Part shown: positions 24,565 through 35,771 of the stretch, one piece after another
How positions within the stretch are numbered: the first letter of the stretch is position 1
Layout of the letters: every line of letters begins with the position of its first letter
Assembly (NCBI RefSeq): GCF_910592395.1
Contig: NC_088322.1
Coordinates: 14,937,431 to 15,001,430 of the forward strand
Direction: 5' to 3'
Source: Lineus longissimus
Lineage: Eukaryota; Nemertea; Pilidiophora; Heteronemertea; Lineidae
DNA: 64,000 nucleotides
Made by a program: the position numbers and the translations under genes
The notes under the pieces: generated by a model
Databases searched by the model: none
What the model was told of the DNA's origin: nothing
What the model saw: only the letters and a program-made list of their open reading frames with translations

Positions 24565-25467
24565 GATGTACTAGCACGAATGTGATGCAACATCCTTCCA
24601 GGCAAAAATCATGAGCCAACACCTGAAACATAAAGGGTTTTATAACATAATTAAATGCTAACTATTGAGTATTGCAAAATAACCTAGTTTGAGTGTAGCG
24701 GTAGGCTCATGTCAGCAGAGTGACAACAATGCAATTAAACAAACAATCACACAACATTTGATGAACAGGAGTCTGGAAGAATGCCCCCCCCCCCGGCCCC
24801 AGCTAGCTTTGCCATTGGCTTGCTGTCTCATCGGATCCATATCACGTCGCTTGGGGGGATTTAAAATTGGGGGTCTCGGGGTTTCCCCTCCATTGCAGTG
24901 GGTAAAACTAGTAGCCATCGTAGGGGGGTTCGGGGAGCTCCCCCCGGCATAAAGCCTAAGCCGAAGGCGAAGGGCCAGGGGTGCTCACGAAGTCTGTGAC
25001 TTTACGTAGTATTTTTTTTAACACAGAGAGTGGAGAGAGACATGACATGACAGGTGGCACATAACTTTGTGGGGGAGAGACAAACTGTGGCGCGCGTGTG
25101 TAGAAAATGTACATAAAAGCGAAAGATGTACACACGTACATGATATACGGGGCCGTGCACGAATGAACAGGAAATATTTTTGTATGTCAACTAACAACGC
25201 TGTTTTCTCTACTTTTCGGGCAGGAACTGACGCTATGGCCGGCAGTACGGATAGCTAATTATATCAGGATCATTACTGACTATATCAAATAATGATTGAA
25301 TAATCAATTATGGCATAGTACTGTGATATTTATGGATGTTTTCAGTATCAAAACGCAACTAACCAGCATCCGCCATGATTTTTGAGTTAGATGAAAAATG
25401 TGGCTTGCGGTATGTCATTCCAGTTGGCACCTCGATGGGTACATGTATGTGGAATATATCGCGGAAC
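24565..25467. other. SLC35F5 upstream region, no further gene recognised
   Basis: Contains a C-run near 24784-24794 and a G/C-rich stretch near 24840-24960 with runs of five or six G and C on both strands. It probably includes the SLC35F5 5' UTR and promoter. No coding exon or RNA gene is recognised. Confidence 0.4.
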
Positions 25468-25748
25468 GAAAAAAGACTCCTTCACCAGTCTCCTCCATTC
25501 ACTCATTACAGAGACTGGTACTTGACGGCAATTCACTCGTCATGAACTCGATTTGGGGGCGTAAGCTTCCGGTGTCCGGTCATATCTTTTTCTGTAGGAT
25601 GGGTAACCTCGATCCAAGTGAATAATCTGCAATACCAGAGTGCTCGGTATGACAGTGCATACACTGTATGGCTCGCCTCGGGTAAATGAACGAGGCTTCC
25701 TCGATCGAACCTCCGCTGCTTGGCGGATAGGGTCGAGGTTACCTGGAC
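25468..25748 (+). mobile_element. Dispersed ~280-bp element, copy 2
   Basis: The best-preserved copy of the family also found at 6366-6645 (same strand) and 33983-34052 (opposite strand, internally deleted). It runs from GAAAAAAGACTCCTTCACCA to GGTCGAGGTTACCTGGA. An inner inverted repeat, GGTAACCTCGATCC at 25602 against GGGTCGAGGTTACC ending 25743, brackets the right half. It is non-coding and of unclassified type. Confidence 0.7.
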
Positions 25749-26321
25749 AAACGAAAAAGGGCGGGAAAATTTGCGGGTAAGCTGTATCCAGAAACACATG
25801 TCTATCATGAAACTCGGAGGGAATTCATGCATGTGGTTCCTGTAACTGTTACTTACTTCACAACAAGTGAAGTTAGCCAAGCGATATAACTCAACATGCA
25901 GCTCATTCAAATCTGTTTGTTTAACCACTCTTTCGGTTGAGTTTTGCCGGACAGCTATAACCCGGCTGTAGAAGGGCGCCTAGCGGCGAGGGGAGGAGCG
26001 GGGAATGCCCATCGTGGGTGATTCTGATCCCATTCTGATAAACAATTTCGAATTGCGCGTTTTCCTATGTTATCACACGGTAGGCTTACATGATGTAAAT
26101 AGGGAGCGTATCTGGACCTTCCGTTGTAGTTTAGTATGACGTTTTCAGAAGTCGTTTTCATAGGCCTATCGATCTCGAATAGCATGCCGGTACAAAGTAA
26201 TAACGCCAACAACTGATTTTAATGTGGCAGTATTTACAGTTTTAATTTTTACATGACAATTCCATTGACACTCGCCAAAGCAGCAGTAAACCATGCCCCT
26301 TATGGAACGCTCCTCCTGTGT
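25749..26321. other. Spacer and 3' flank of the astacin-family gene
   Basis: No gene is recognised. It includes the downstream flank of the minus-strand gene that ends at 26322. The frame that stays open past that stop is a different frame and is not used. Confidence 0.4.
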
Positions 26322-29300
26322 TCACTCTAACACACAAACCCCGCAGGTCAAGGGACAGGTCCGTGTCATATGCGGCCGAGTTTCGCACTGTTGTCTCCCC
26401 CATTGGTAGCACAATGGGGTCTGGTTCATACAGCCGTGTGAGGTTACTGAAAAGGAATGAAAATTGGAGTGCTTTCATTCTCAAATAAACGGATAGACTC
26501 ATCTTCTTTGCATTTATGGACGATTCACCATGTTGGCTCCGTGGATGTGAGCTGAACATTGTCAAAGAATTGAGGGTCGAGATGATTTGCTTGGACCCGA
26601 TTGACATCACAGCCTTCGCATGATGATGACGATGATGATGATAATGATGAAACCAACACAAACCTTGACCTTCGTCCTCCTCAGCGCATTCCCCGCAGGA
26701 GAACCTGCAATGCGTGCTCATGTAGACAGGGCTCATGAGGCACTCCCCACGCTTCGCCCATCGTTGACACTGCCATTGCGTGTCTTCGCATGGCTGACAG
26801 AACTCGCAAGTCCTCGCGCAGCGTCGTCTCATCTTGGCTTGGTGTCGTCTGTGCGTGCACTGGCCAAGAGACTTGAAAATCCAACAGGAGCCTGGCCCGT
26901 TGTCGCGGCAACCTGAAGCAGAAAGTGGAGCGCTAAGAAAGGAAAGCGCATCAACATCGTTCTTGTGAAACAGTCAGCCGACAAGTATTATGTCCTCATA
27001 CTGATGTTTCATGCTCATGTCTGGTATGAAACCAGCATGTTCAGATTATCAATTCAAATTTCGATCATGGTCATGAACCTGTGCCACCACTATCGACCCT
27101 CTCAACGAGTTCGTTCAAGTAACTCTTGCTTACCCCGAATCGGCTCCTGTGTCGTAGTTGTGGTCGTTGTCGACGTGGTTGTTGTTGTGCTGGGTGTAGT
27201 GGTACCTGTTAATAGAAATGAAGATCAATTGCCAGTTCGCGTTCGAGAAATGCAAACGCAATCTTCAGCGGAGCTTGCTTGGCCTGGTCTGTTACGTCTC
27301 GAGTCTTGCCTTCTCCTTACTCAGTCGTCACAAGTCGATTTGATCAATGAGAGGGACGGATGGTTCCTAGATTTGGAGGAGCCTCAACAAAAGACATACC
27401 TTATAGTATAAGCCGCTGTGGACTAGTGGCTCGGACTCTTTCTTGGTGTTCAAGTGGTCCCTGGTTCGAACCCCACAGTCGGCGTGAGACTTTAAGCGGG
27501 TCTCTTCGTCGAACTTACATGTCAGTCCCCTTTTTTGAAACATTGAATGAGTAGCTCATCTGATCTACTGATGTGAAGGTTGAAGATACCGCAGTTGATA
27601 TCAGTCTATAAACTCCAGCATTAACTTTAACTTTTAGCTCACATACTTGGTTCGCACAACCCGCACGTCTGTCTGCAGTTTGCCTCCATGTAGTTCCTGT
27701 AATAGTAGATTCCGGTCGTGCAGTGTCCGATAGATGCCCAATTGTAACAGAAGAAGGACAGGTCACTACACTCTGTTGTGGTGTCTTCAGTGGGTGTGGT
27801 AGAAGTGGTGGTAGGTGCAGTGGTGCTTGTTGCTGAAAGCGAGATGTTTATTTTTAAAGGATATTAAAAGTGATCATACTGGGCGCAGTGGTTCAAAACA
27901 ATTTAACGCTGGCAATAACTTAACTTGGCGATAAGTATACAAGAAGGGGATAACACGCACGTTAGTGACTAAATTCGTTTTGAACAATCAGGCCATGAAC
28001 GACTTTCAATCTTCTATGTCCATGCGATGTTAAAGCACTAACCTAGGTTGCAGAATCTGCAACTGAACCCACAGCTCTCCTCCATGAATCTCCTGTACAC
28101 ATGCCCCTTCCTACAGTATCCCAGAATCGTCCAATCCCCACAAGAAGATGACAGATCTACACACTCGGCTTCTGTCGTGGTGGCGGGCGTGGTCTTAGCT
28201 AAGAGGTAGAGAAAAATTATTAAAAATAAAAGAAAAATTAGCAGTTAACGGCCTGCAACGTACGCATAATAGTTCGAAATGGTCTCGTTTCAGCAAAGAT
28301 GAGCCGGCTGCTAGCTGTGCAGACTGGCATAGGAATTTTGCTGATTCGCAAACGTGAAGAGCCAGTTCGTGACACTCATAAATAATCATACTTAGTTGGA
28401 CACGGAATCGGAGAAATTTCAAAGAGTCGTCGGGCGATGAATACATTTGCATACTTTGTACCTCGTCGGCTGTAGCTCATCGTAAGTGTTGCGAAACCTA
28501 CTGGTCCGCAAGGATGACATCTTGTTTGTCATGCTCTAGTTGCTTGGTTTGAAATTTAATGCCGATATCCTATTGATCATACTAACCGAGTTGGCAAAAT
28601 CCGCAGGTCAATCTGCAGTTCCTCTCCATATACTCCCTGTATCGGTTAGCCAACGTGGTGCAGTGCCCTTGACTTGCCAATGTTTGGCACGAGAAAGACC
28701 TATCAGTGCAAGGAGTGAATGATGTTGTTGTCATTTTTGTGGAGGCTGGCGCAGTGGTGGTAGTGGTTGGCGTAGTCGTGGTGGCAGTCATTGTGGGAGT
28801 GGTGCTAGTGGTCGTTGTTTGGGTTGTAGTTACTAACAAGAAGAAACGACAATGTAATGAGAACGCCGAAGAACAACTGAATCGACCAGCTCTCTTCGTT
28901 TGCAATGTGATCACCTACATTTTATCTCTTACGGATCTTGTTGCGACCATGTGAACAATTTTGATCTGTTTCTTTTAGTGAAGAAGCTAGAACCAACCAA
29001 TTTCATATCTCTCTTAACGCGAGACAGGCCAAGGATGTCTCTTCACCACATCATTTGGTTGGCTCCCGGTTGGCTGTCGTATTGAACTATCCTTGTTGTT
29101 TAGTGACTTTTAGTAAGCTAATGATTATGTAAACTAATGTTACTCACTCGGGTCACAGAGTCCACACGTGATTCTACAGTTCTTCAGCATGTATCGTCTC
29201 CACCGCCATGATTCACAGTGTCCAGTTGTCGCCCAGAATGTGCACATGACGTTCAGGTCGACACATTCGAGTGGTGCCGTTGATGGAGAAGTGATGGTTG

Positions 29301-32256
29301 GTGTGGATGTTGAAATCCTTGTAGTGCTAGTCGGCATCAAGGTGGTGGGCCTCGTGGTAGTTGGTGTTGTTGTAGTGGGTGTGGTAGTGGGCGTGGTAGT
29401 AGTAGCAGTAGTAGTAGTAGGCGTAGTGGTAGTGGTAGTGGGCATGGTGGTAGTTGGTGTCGTGGTAGTTGGCACAGTTGTAGTGGTAGTAGGCGTCGTG
29501 GTAGTGCTAGTTGGCCTCGTAATAGTTGATGTCGTGGTAGTAGGCGTTGTGGTAGTGGGCGTCGTGGTAGTTGGGACATTTGTAGTGGTGGAAGTGGCAG
29601 AAGTTGTATTGGTTGAAGTGGCTACTGTTGTTACTTCTGGTTCCGCGAATGTCACCTGTTGTGTTATTGTCGCCTCTGTCGTGGTCGTCATAGGACATCT
29701 TACCACCGGTTTCCCCGGGCAGTAACACTCACAGTCTTCACCGAGAAAAGAGTCGACGGCATTGCATTCTTTCTCGTCGCAATCTCCTAAAAATGCGAAG
29801 AATGGAATCAAAGTAGACCATTGATGAGATATTGTGGAAATGTTGTAACTCGCCGTTGTCTACTTCAGTTGCCAGAAACGGACTATCGTTTGCGTTTGCG
29901 TCATAGCTAAGTTGCGGTAGCATCGACACACGATTGTGTCGAAAGAACATTAACCTGTGCGACTCCCATGGTCGTCCAACTGCCTCGTTCCGGACTCGCT
30001 CATTGGACAGAGCATGCCAGCAATACATCTAGTTTCGGTCAAGTTTGAGAGAGCCAGTGTCCCTACCTGAGCAACGATACATCTTGTTGAAGACAGCGAC
30101 GTCCAAGAAACTGAGACCATCCGCGTTTCCGATGATGTCCTGTTCTCTTGGCTCTTTCGTCACTATGGTGGGAAGTTCATTCCCAGAGAAAGCCTGCTTT
30201 CCGAAGTGCATGATGCTTTCATAGTCGTACCGGACCTGGGTGTCCTCGACCACGTTCCACGTGTACCGCTGCAGGTTGAAGTACTGTCGTGGGTCGATGT
30301 TCTCCCGGGCAATGGTGATGTATTGGTCTCTGTCAGGCCTGGTGTGCTCGTGCAGGCGGCCCAGGGCGTGACCGAGGAGGTGGAGAAGAACTGGCCTCTG
30401 CAGGAAACGAATGTACATTGACTTTATTGACATAAGTATAAAATATAAGGTGAAGCAGTAGCGGCGCTTGAGTGAAAGAAGAGCAGTTTAGGTGGTGAAA
30501 ACCAATGTCAGTTACTCAGTGATAGTGGATGAGCAATTGATCCCCATCGGGTTTGATCTCTTCATCGAGACAGCCGGGGCGTGGCCAAGGAATTGGGGAA
30601 TGACTAATATGTGTGACATGGCACAGACAACAATCTGCATCTTAGTACCTGGAGATAGTCCCTGTATTGGAAACTACGACCTACCGTTCGACAACCCGGT
30701 GTCAATGTCACGTCTTGTTCTCCGCCCCGCATCCCCGCGTATGAAGTACATCTCGTTCCGTTACGGAAGACAAGCATGTTTCTGTTCGAGCCCCTCCAAG
30801 CTCGAGTAAATCTCAGGCAAGTAAGCGTCTCTAGTTCATCGATGGCGTCTTCTATGATTTTGATATCTTCGATAGCTGCAAAAGCGGTGAATTTGTGGAT
30901 GGAATACGAACTCAAGCTGGAATAGCTGAATGTTTCCCAACCAAATTACAAGACGGCAGTACGCATACTTGCTTACTTTACTTACATACTTATTGTAGGC
31001 GATGGGTTAGCGGGAGGCAGGGAGTAGAATAACACCAATGATAGATTTAATACACAGTCAGAACAGAAAGGCTGACTGGACGCCGGGAAAGCAGAGAGCT
31101 AAAGTGATAATTGATAAGTCGTAGCAGTTGGAGACAAAGAAGATAGCTACAACGGTTCCTGACCGATTTTACAATACTTACTAAAGTCATCTTCTACAAT
31201 CTCGTAAGCTATCAGTGCATTTGGCCAATACCGCATTGTTGACTTCAGTGGGCTGCGTCTCCTTCTGATGTTCTCGTCGAATCCATTGGTATAGTCGTCA
31301 AAGACAATGCCTTCGCTGAAACAGATGAGTTGAGAGCTGAGCGTCAACTAATTTTTAGGTTTGGGCGATTTGCAAGGCCCAGGAGAAAATATACGATATC
31401 AGACAGAGAGTCGCTCAGTTATCCTATGACATGTCCGTGGGTGAGCGACCCGGAGTCTAGGCCACGACCACAGAGGTGACAGGCCCTCGATCAGTCTTAC
31501 CACTGCGCCACTCTGGCAGCTTAGCAGTTCCTGAAGCAGTGGTACATGTAGAAGTAAATCGTTTAAAGTAGGTTTTTAAAGTAGACAACGGCAGTTTAGG
31601 TTTCAAGTCGGCGTTTGGGCCTTATGTTGCTGGACTGCTGCTGCAACGCTACTTCCATTACCATTAATATATGATGTGCCTGCTGCGAGTGGTTTTCATG
31701 AGGCAAACTAGTCTGCGTCAAAAAAGAGTTTAAAACCAGTCTTTACCTTTCTTCGATGTTTGCCCATTCATCTGATGAGAACATCATGTCCAGCTCCACT
31801 GTCACGTGATCAATTAGATTAGCGCCGGCTGCATTGGAAAGAACATTGAGAAAATTTAGATCAGTTTTTAGTTCTGTCCACCTCCGTTGGGTGTCATCAC
31901 TTGAGTTAAACATGGCTCACATAGTGACACTGATAAAAGTTGACTTAAAACTTTTGTGGGTAAAATGCAAACACTCTAAAATACACCGATATATAAAGCA
32001 CAAAGGGGGCATCAACATCAATTTTCATCCTGAATCTGGAGGACTTTGGCGACTTCTGAGGGGGCAGTAGGCCCTTGCTGCTTGCCTCCCTAAATACCCT
32101 CCTGTAATCCAAACCAAATATTTTGTACATGTATATACCACCAGATCATGATGTCATGGACCTATTAGATGGGTTCAGACCCATGGGGATGTACTTACTG
32201 AGAGGAATACCTTTGTTCTCCTGCAGGACTTGGTCGATACTGGCCTGGCATACAAC
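26322..32256 (-). CDS. Astacin-family metalloprotease homologue with seven ShKT domains, probably catalytically dead (5' end missing)
   Basis: Twelve exons join in frame: 32256-32199, 31828-31747, 31315-31182, 30875-30685, 30397-30067, 29786-29148, 28832-28587, 28198-28043, 27832-27647, 27205-27134, 26912-26670 and 26446-26322. They give about 820 residues without the signal-peptide exon, which I could not find. Order: propeptide (VELDMMFSSDEW); basic cleavage site RRRR near 31265; catalytic domain; a Cys-rich segment with CECYCPGK; a long Thr/Pro linker (29.3-29.65 kb); then seven six-cysteine ShKT domains, one each in the exons at 29.2, 28.6, 28.1, 27.7 and 26.4 kb and two at 26.7 kb. The zinc site reads HLLGHALGRLH: all three His are present, but the catalytic Glu (codon 30377-30379) is Leu. 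The Met-turn SIMHFG has Phe for Tyr at 30203-30205. The C-to-first-His spacing is canonical, which supports the splice choice. Likely secreted. Confidence 0.85.
27412..27483 (+). repeat. tRNA-like sequence (tRNA-derived SINE head or tRNA pseudogene)
   Basis: A 72-nt stretch has an A-box-like TGGACTAGTGGC, a perfect B-box-like GGTTCGAACCC and near-complementary ends (GCCGCTGT against ACAGTCGGC, one bulge). The anticodon arm is not convincing, so I do not call a functional tRNA. It lies in an intron of the astacin-family gene, antisense to it. Confidence 0.5.
31441..31520 (-). repeat. tRNA-derived SINE head (decayed)
   Basis: The minus strand reads GCCAGAGTGGCGCAGTGGTA near the start, which carries a very good tRNA A box (TGGCGCAGTGG). 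About 45 nt later CTAGACTCCGGG resembles a degraded B box and T arm. The spacing suits a tRNA-derived promoter, but the cloverleaf is incomplete. It lies in an intron of the astacin-family gene. Confidence 0.45.
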
Positions 32257-33982
32257 CTAAAAGTGGGAATAGATGTATGATACATACTGGCCCATCCTGG
32301 CACCAGTTGTTTTCAATATACAGTACATGTACTCCGCCTCTCGATATTTCAAATGTTATTGTATATGACGAAGGACAAAAAGCCTGATCTCAGGATGATA
32401 TTGGCCTGGCATAAAAACATGAACAGTGGGCATAGATGCATGATCGACACTGGCCTGGCAAACAACCTGAATGTAGGAATAGCTGTATGAACAGCCCCAA
32501 GTTCGTTCTCCAATGAGATCGTAGGATGTGTTTATGTACGGAGACTACCAAAATGAAATCATAACCATTTTTTGGGACCATTTTATGAAGTTGGTGGCGG
32601 AGGGGTGCATGTTGAAATTTTGTTACACGTTTATATCAGACGGTACGTTCTTACTTACAATTATGAAAAGGTGAGTAAAGCTCATAAACAGATACATGAT
32701 GAAGAATCGCTGTCACATTTAGAAATATGGTCCACGTTTTGTAATAGTTTTAATGCATTACTGCATACGCTTCAATTGTCAAGAGCTTTAGTAGGGATTG
32801 CATAAGAAATCCCGGAACTCGCACTGTCTTTGAGATCGTAGAACACAATCCTTATCACCAGATTACGACTTGGTTTAAAACGACAATATTGACATGTGAT
32901 TTCAAGGTTAAAGTACCGGAAGTGAAGTAGGAATCATTGAAGGTGTAGTGGTGCTCGTCCACCTAAAAATGTCTGGGCGGCCCTGAGCAATTTTGTCTTC
33001 ACTTGAAATCCTAAAGCAATTCGAACTATTTAAAAACAAAGTGAATACAAAATTCAAGGATTTCCAGAGAACTGACTCCCACACTTGAAATTGGCATTTG
33101 GTTCATATTATGAAAGACTTCTGATTGCTTTAGGATTTCAAGATCTAGCCAAAATGGTGGTATCTAGTCAACCCTTCAGTCCCCGATTACAACCTCCCTG
33201 AGCTGTGACATCAGCCCAACTTGCTCTCCTCAATAATTCGAAAATCGTTCCTTTTCCCCCCAAAAATAAAAGAAGCTAATTGTAATGAAAAATACACTTT
33301 ATGGGCGTTGCCTCAGCCAAAGTGCAAAACAACGCAATGAAGGATTTTACTAGGTCGGTTTGTGTGCCTTGAGGCGTAGTGTTTTGTGCGTGCTCACTGT
33401 CCGTCATATAACCGCCGTGGTGAAACGTATCCACACAGCTAGCCGCTATTTTCTAATCTTGTGTCGCATCGTCTATCCGGCTGAAATACGCTGCCGGTGT
33501 TACAGTTGAATGTTTCTGAGTGTTCCCTTCATGGTTTGGCAACGCTGAAATATAGATTGGCGCGTTTTTCTGAGTTTCCCCTGGAGAAGTCATGTGGTCT
33601 CCCCAGCGGTTGTTGTATAGAAACACTGACGCATGGGGCTAAACACAGCGAAATGGGTTATGCCGTCTGTGTGAGACGGTTAAGGTGAAAGGCCTTACAA
33701 TTTCACTCAATTTTTTAACATGTTATATGATCTATGCCACATTTGCATGATGCCGTGAGATTTTAAGGCACGCTTGTGTAATGATTTCATTGAATTACAA
33801 TAAAGGGCCTGGACGCACCCGATCATATATTGACCTGCGCTGAAAAAGCAACTATTTGTATATCGTTTGCATTCCGTGCTGTTTATCATGATCTAGATCG
33901 GCTTGGTCACGTGTAAACGGCCCTAATGTCTCTGTAACTTTCCACGCTATGATGGTGCATTTACGCTTGGGTTACGCAATAA
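32257..33982. other. Upstream flank of the astacin-family gene, no exon recognised
   Basis: The missing signal-peptide exon should lie in or beyond this stretch, but I could not identify it. The segment around 32397-32480 contains two partial echoes (CTGGCCTGGCA-ACAACCT-A and ATTGGCCTGGCATA) of the first recognised exon at 32199-32256. These look like local duplications of exon sequence without a clear open frame. Confidence 0.4.
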
Positions 33983-34052
33983 TCCAGGTAACCTCGACCC
34001 TCCGCTCAACTGTAATGTGTGAATGGAGGAGACTGGTAAAAGAGTCTTTTTT
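33983..34052 (-). mobile_element. Dispersed element, copy 3, with large internal deletion
   Basis: In reverse orientation, the left part (TCCAGGTAACCTCGACCCTC) matches the right end of copy 2. The adjoining part (CTGTAATGTGTGAATGGAGG, AGACTGGT and GAGTCTTTTTT) matches its left end. Roughly 200 bp of middle sequence is missing. Both outer ends are kept. Confidence 0.65.
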
Positions 34053-34758
34053 GTGCATTTTCATATTTTTTGGAGAACATCCGCTAAATTTTCCCTATTG
34101 GATTATTCTTCATCACATCACCTTCTCAGAACGTATAACGTGCTGAACTTATTCGGTGAAGGTAAATCACATTAAAAAACTATAGATTGATATCGCAGAT
34201 AAAAGCCATAGTAGAGCACTCGCGCGATTTAACACGAATGTGAATACGTTTAGGACAAATGAATGGCCGACTCACAAGCACGAGCGGTTCGTCCGCACCC
34301 ATCTATAGGCTTTTGGAGATGTCAATATATGTTTCCTTGTGGCAGAATTAGGCTATTCATATTTAGGATGATCGCGTTCGAATAGGTAAAAAAAAACCTT
34401 TTCGAACTTTCCGTCTAAGAATTTGTTTAAAGTATGTCGAAAGAAACAGTCACCTTACTTATATCACAGGCTTTCTATTCAAAATAGAATATGGATAATA
34501 TTTATCGAAACAGAAACGTGTATAGACTCTCTTAGCCATAACAGACCACCACATCGTTTTTGATTAGGGCGATGTGAAAAAATAAAACATTTCATTAATT
34601 TGATAATAACCTGCGGCCGAGGCTTTAGTCTTGTTATATATTTTGAACCAGCAACGAAGGAGGGAGCCATTGTGTGTCTTTGATGACTTGATACATGGAG
34701 ACACTGACACAGCCAGGGTAACCGAGAGACATTGTCGAGAGCCAGGAGGTAACCTGGT

Positions 34759-34992
34759 GACATTGTCATAACAACGGTAATCTGGACTGTCGCAGCCAGC
34801 AGGATAGCCTGGAGACATTGTCACAGCCAGGGTAATCTGGACTGTCGCAGCCAGCAGGATAGCCTGGAGACATTGTCACAACCAGGGTAACCTGGACTGT
34901 CGCAGCCAGCAGGATAGCCTGGAGACATTGTCACAACCACGGTAACCTGGACTGTCGCAGCCAGCAAGATAAACTGGAGACATCGACACGAC
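34759..34992. repeat. Four 54-55-bp tandem repeats
   Basis: GACATTGTCACA(A/G)CCAGGGT units start at 34759, 34813, 34868 and 34923. Each continues with CTGGACTGTCGCAGCCAGCA and GGATAGCCTGGA. Related, more degraded units extend left to about 34695. Non-coding. Confidence 0.85.
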
Positions 34993-34999
34993 CATGTTG

Positions 35000-35700
35000 A
35001 GTGTGATCGACATCATCAATGTGGTCCACCATCAGTATTGGGCAGTGATCATGTTGGCTGACATTCAAGTCTAACTGGGTGTCCACACCCAAATCTCAAC
35101 ACTTAAGTAGGCCAATTGGCCCAGGACAAAGAGGGGCTATTCATTTAGAAATGTGATCGCCTTGGGAAGTTTTGATCTTCTTTCAGATTTTGTTGATATT
35201 TGATGATTTTTTTTTCAAAACACTGAACGGGTGACCCGGGAAAACGTGCAGCTATCAAAAGTTCGATATCCAACAGATTATTATACCAGATCGACGGAAT
35301 TTTCGTGGTCAATGCCATTACCTGTCTGTCTCAGAAATTACAGTTTCATTGCTCTTAATTTTTTTTCAAAGTGAAGGAAGCAAAGGACTATAAAAACATC
35401 GGAAATCGGGTTACAACGTAATTCCACGAAATCTCCAAGACACGTCTCAGTGGAAGTGGTGATACCGCTTACCATGATAAAGCAAAACTGTATTGGATTA
35501 ATTCATGGCGCAGACAAGGAAGTGGGTCGGAAATCGGAGTAAATACACAATCGCGAGAGACAAATATTTTTTTCCCCGTTTACTCTGTTTTACTGCACAC
35601 TGCTGTCACTCTTACTGATGCCCACCATCCCCCCTCTGATCATGTAAGTTGACAACTGGGCATATGTCTTCTCAGACGGAATCATGCAGTTTTGTCGGCT
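35000..35700. other. Intergenic sequence, no gene recognised
   Basis: No open frame with a recognisable domain, no RNA gene and no tandem structure. Confidence 0.4.
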
Positions 35701-35771
35701 AATAATAATAATATTGAGTTCTTATAGAGCGCTTTTCCATATTTGCCTGATCAAAGCGCTTTTGGGATATC
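35701..35771 (-). mobile_element. LINE-type 3' end with (AAT)n tail
   Basis: The sequence is (AAT)n, then GAGTTCTTATAGAGCGCTTTTC and AAAGCGCTTTTG. It has the same architecture and consensus as the 3' end of the LINE fragment at 37236-37953, where (AAT)n precedes CTTATATAGCGC and CAAAGCGCTT. It is in the same orientation and has no coding part, so it is a very short, 5'-truncated insertion. Confidence 0.6.

Noticed and set aside
26242-26669. Continuation of the ShKT exon frame past 26670 (His-rich, then to 26242)
   Set aside because: This is intron read-through. Using the GT donor at 26669 and the acceptor before 26446 gives a seventh complete ShKT domain and a clean stop at 26322.
27412-27483. 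Functional tRNA gene
   Set aside because: The B box and ends are tRNA-like, but the anticodon arm does not fold convincingly and the acceptor stem has a bulge.
29168-29725. Plus-strand Val-rich 185-codon frame
   Set aside because: Antisense of the Thr/Pro-rich linker of the astacin-family protein. The ACN codons read as GTN-rich on the other strand.
30664-30684. Extension of the astacin exon to the second GT (GTCGTAG)
   Set aside because: It breaks the phase with the next exon. The GTAGGT donor after codon ACG keeps phase 0 and the canonical eight-residue step from Cys to the first zinc His.
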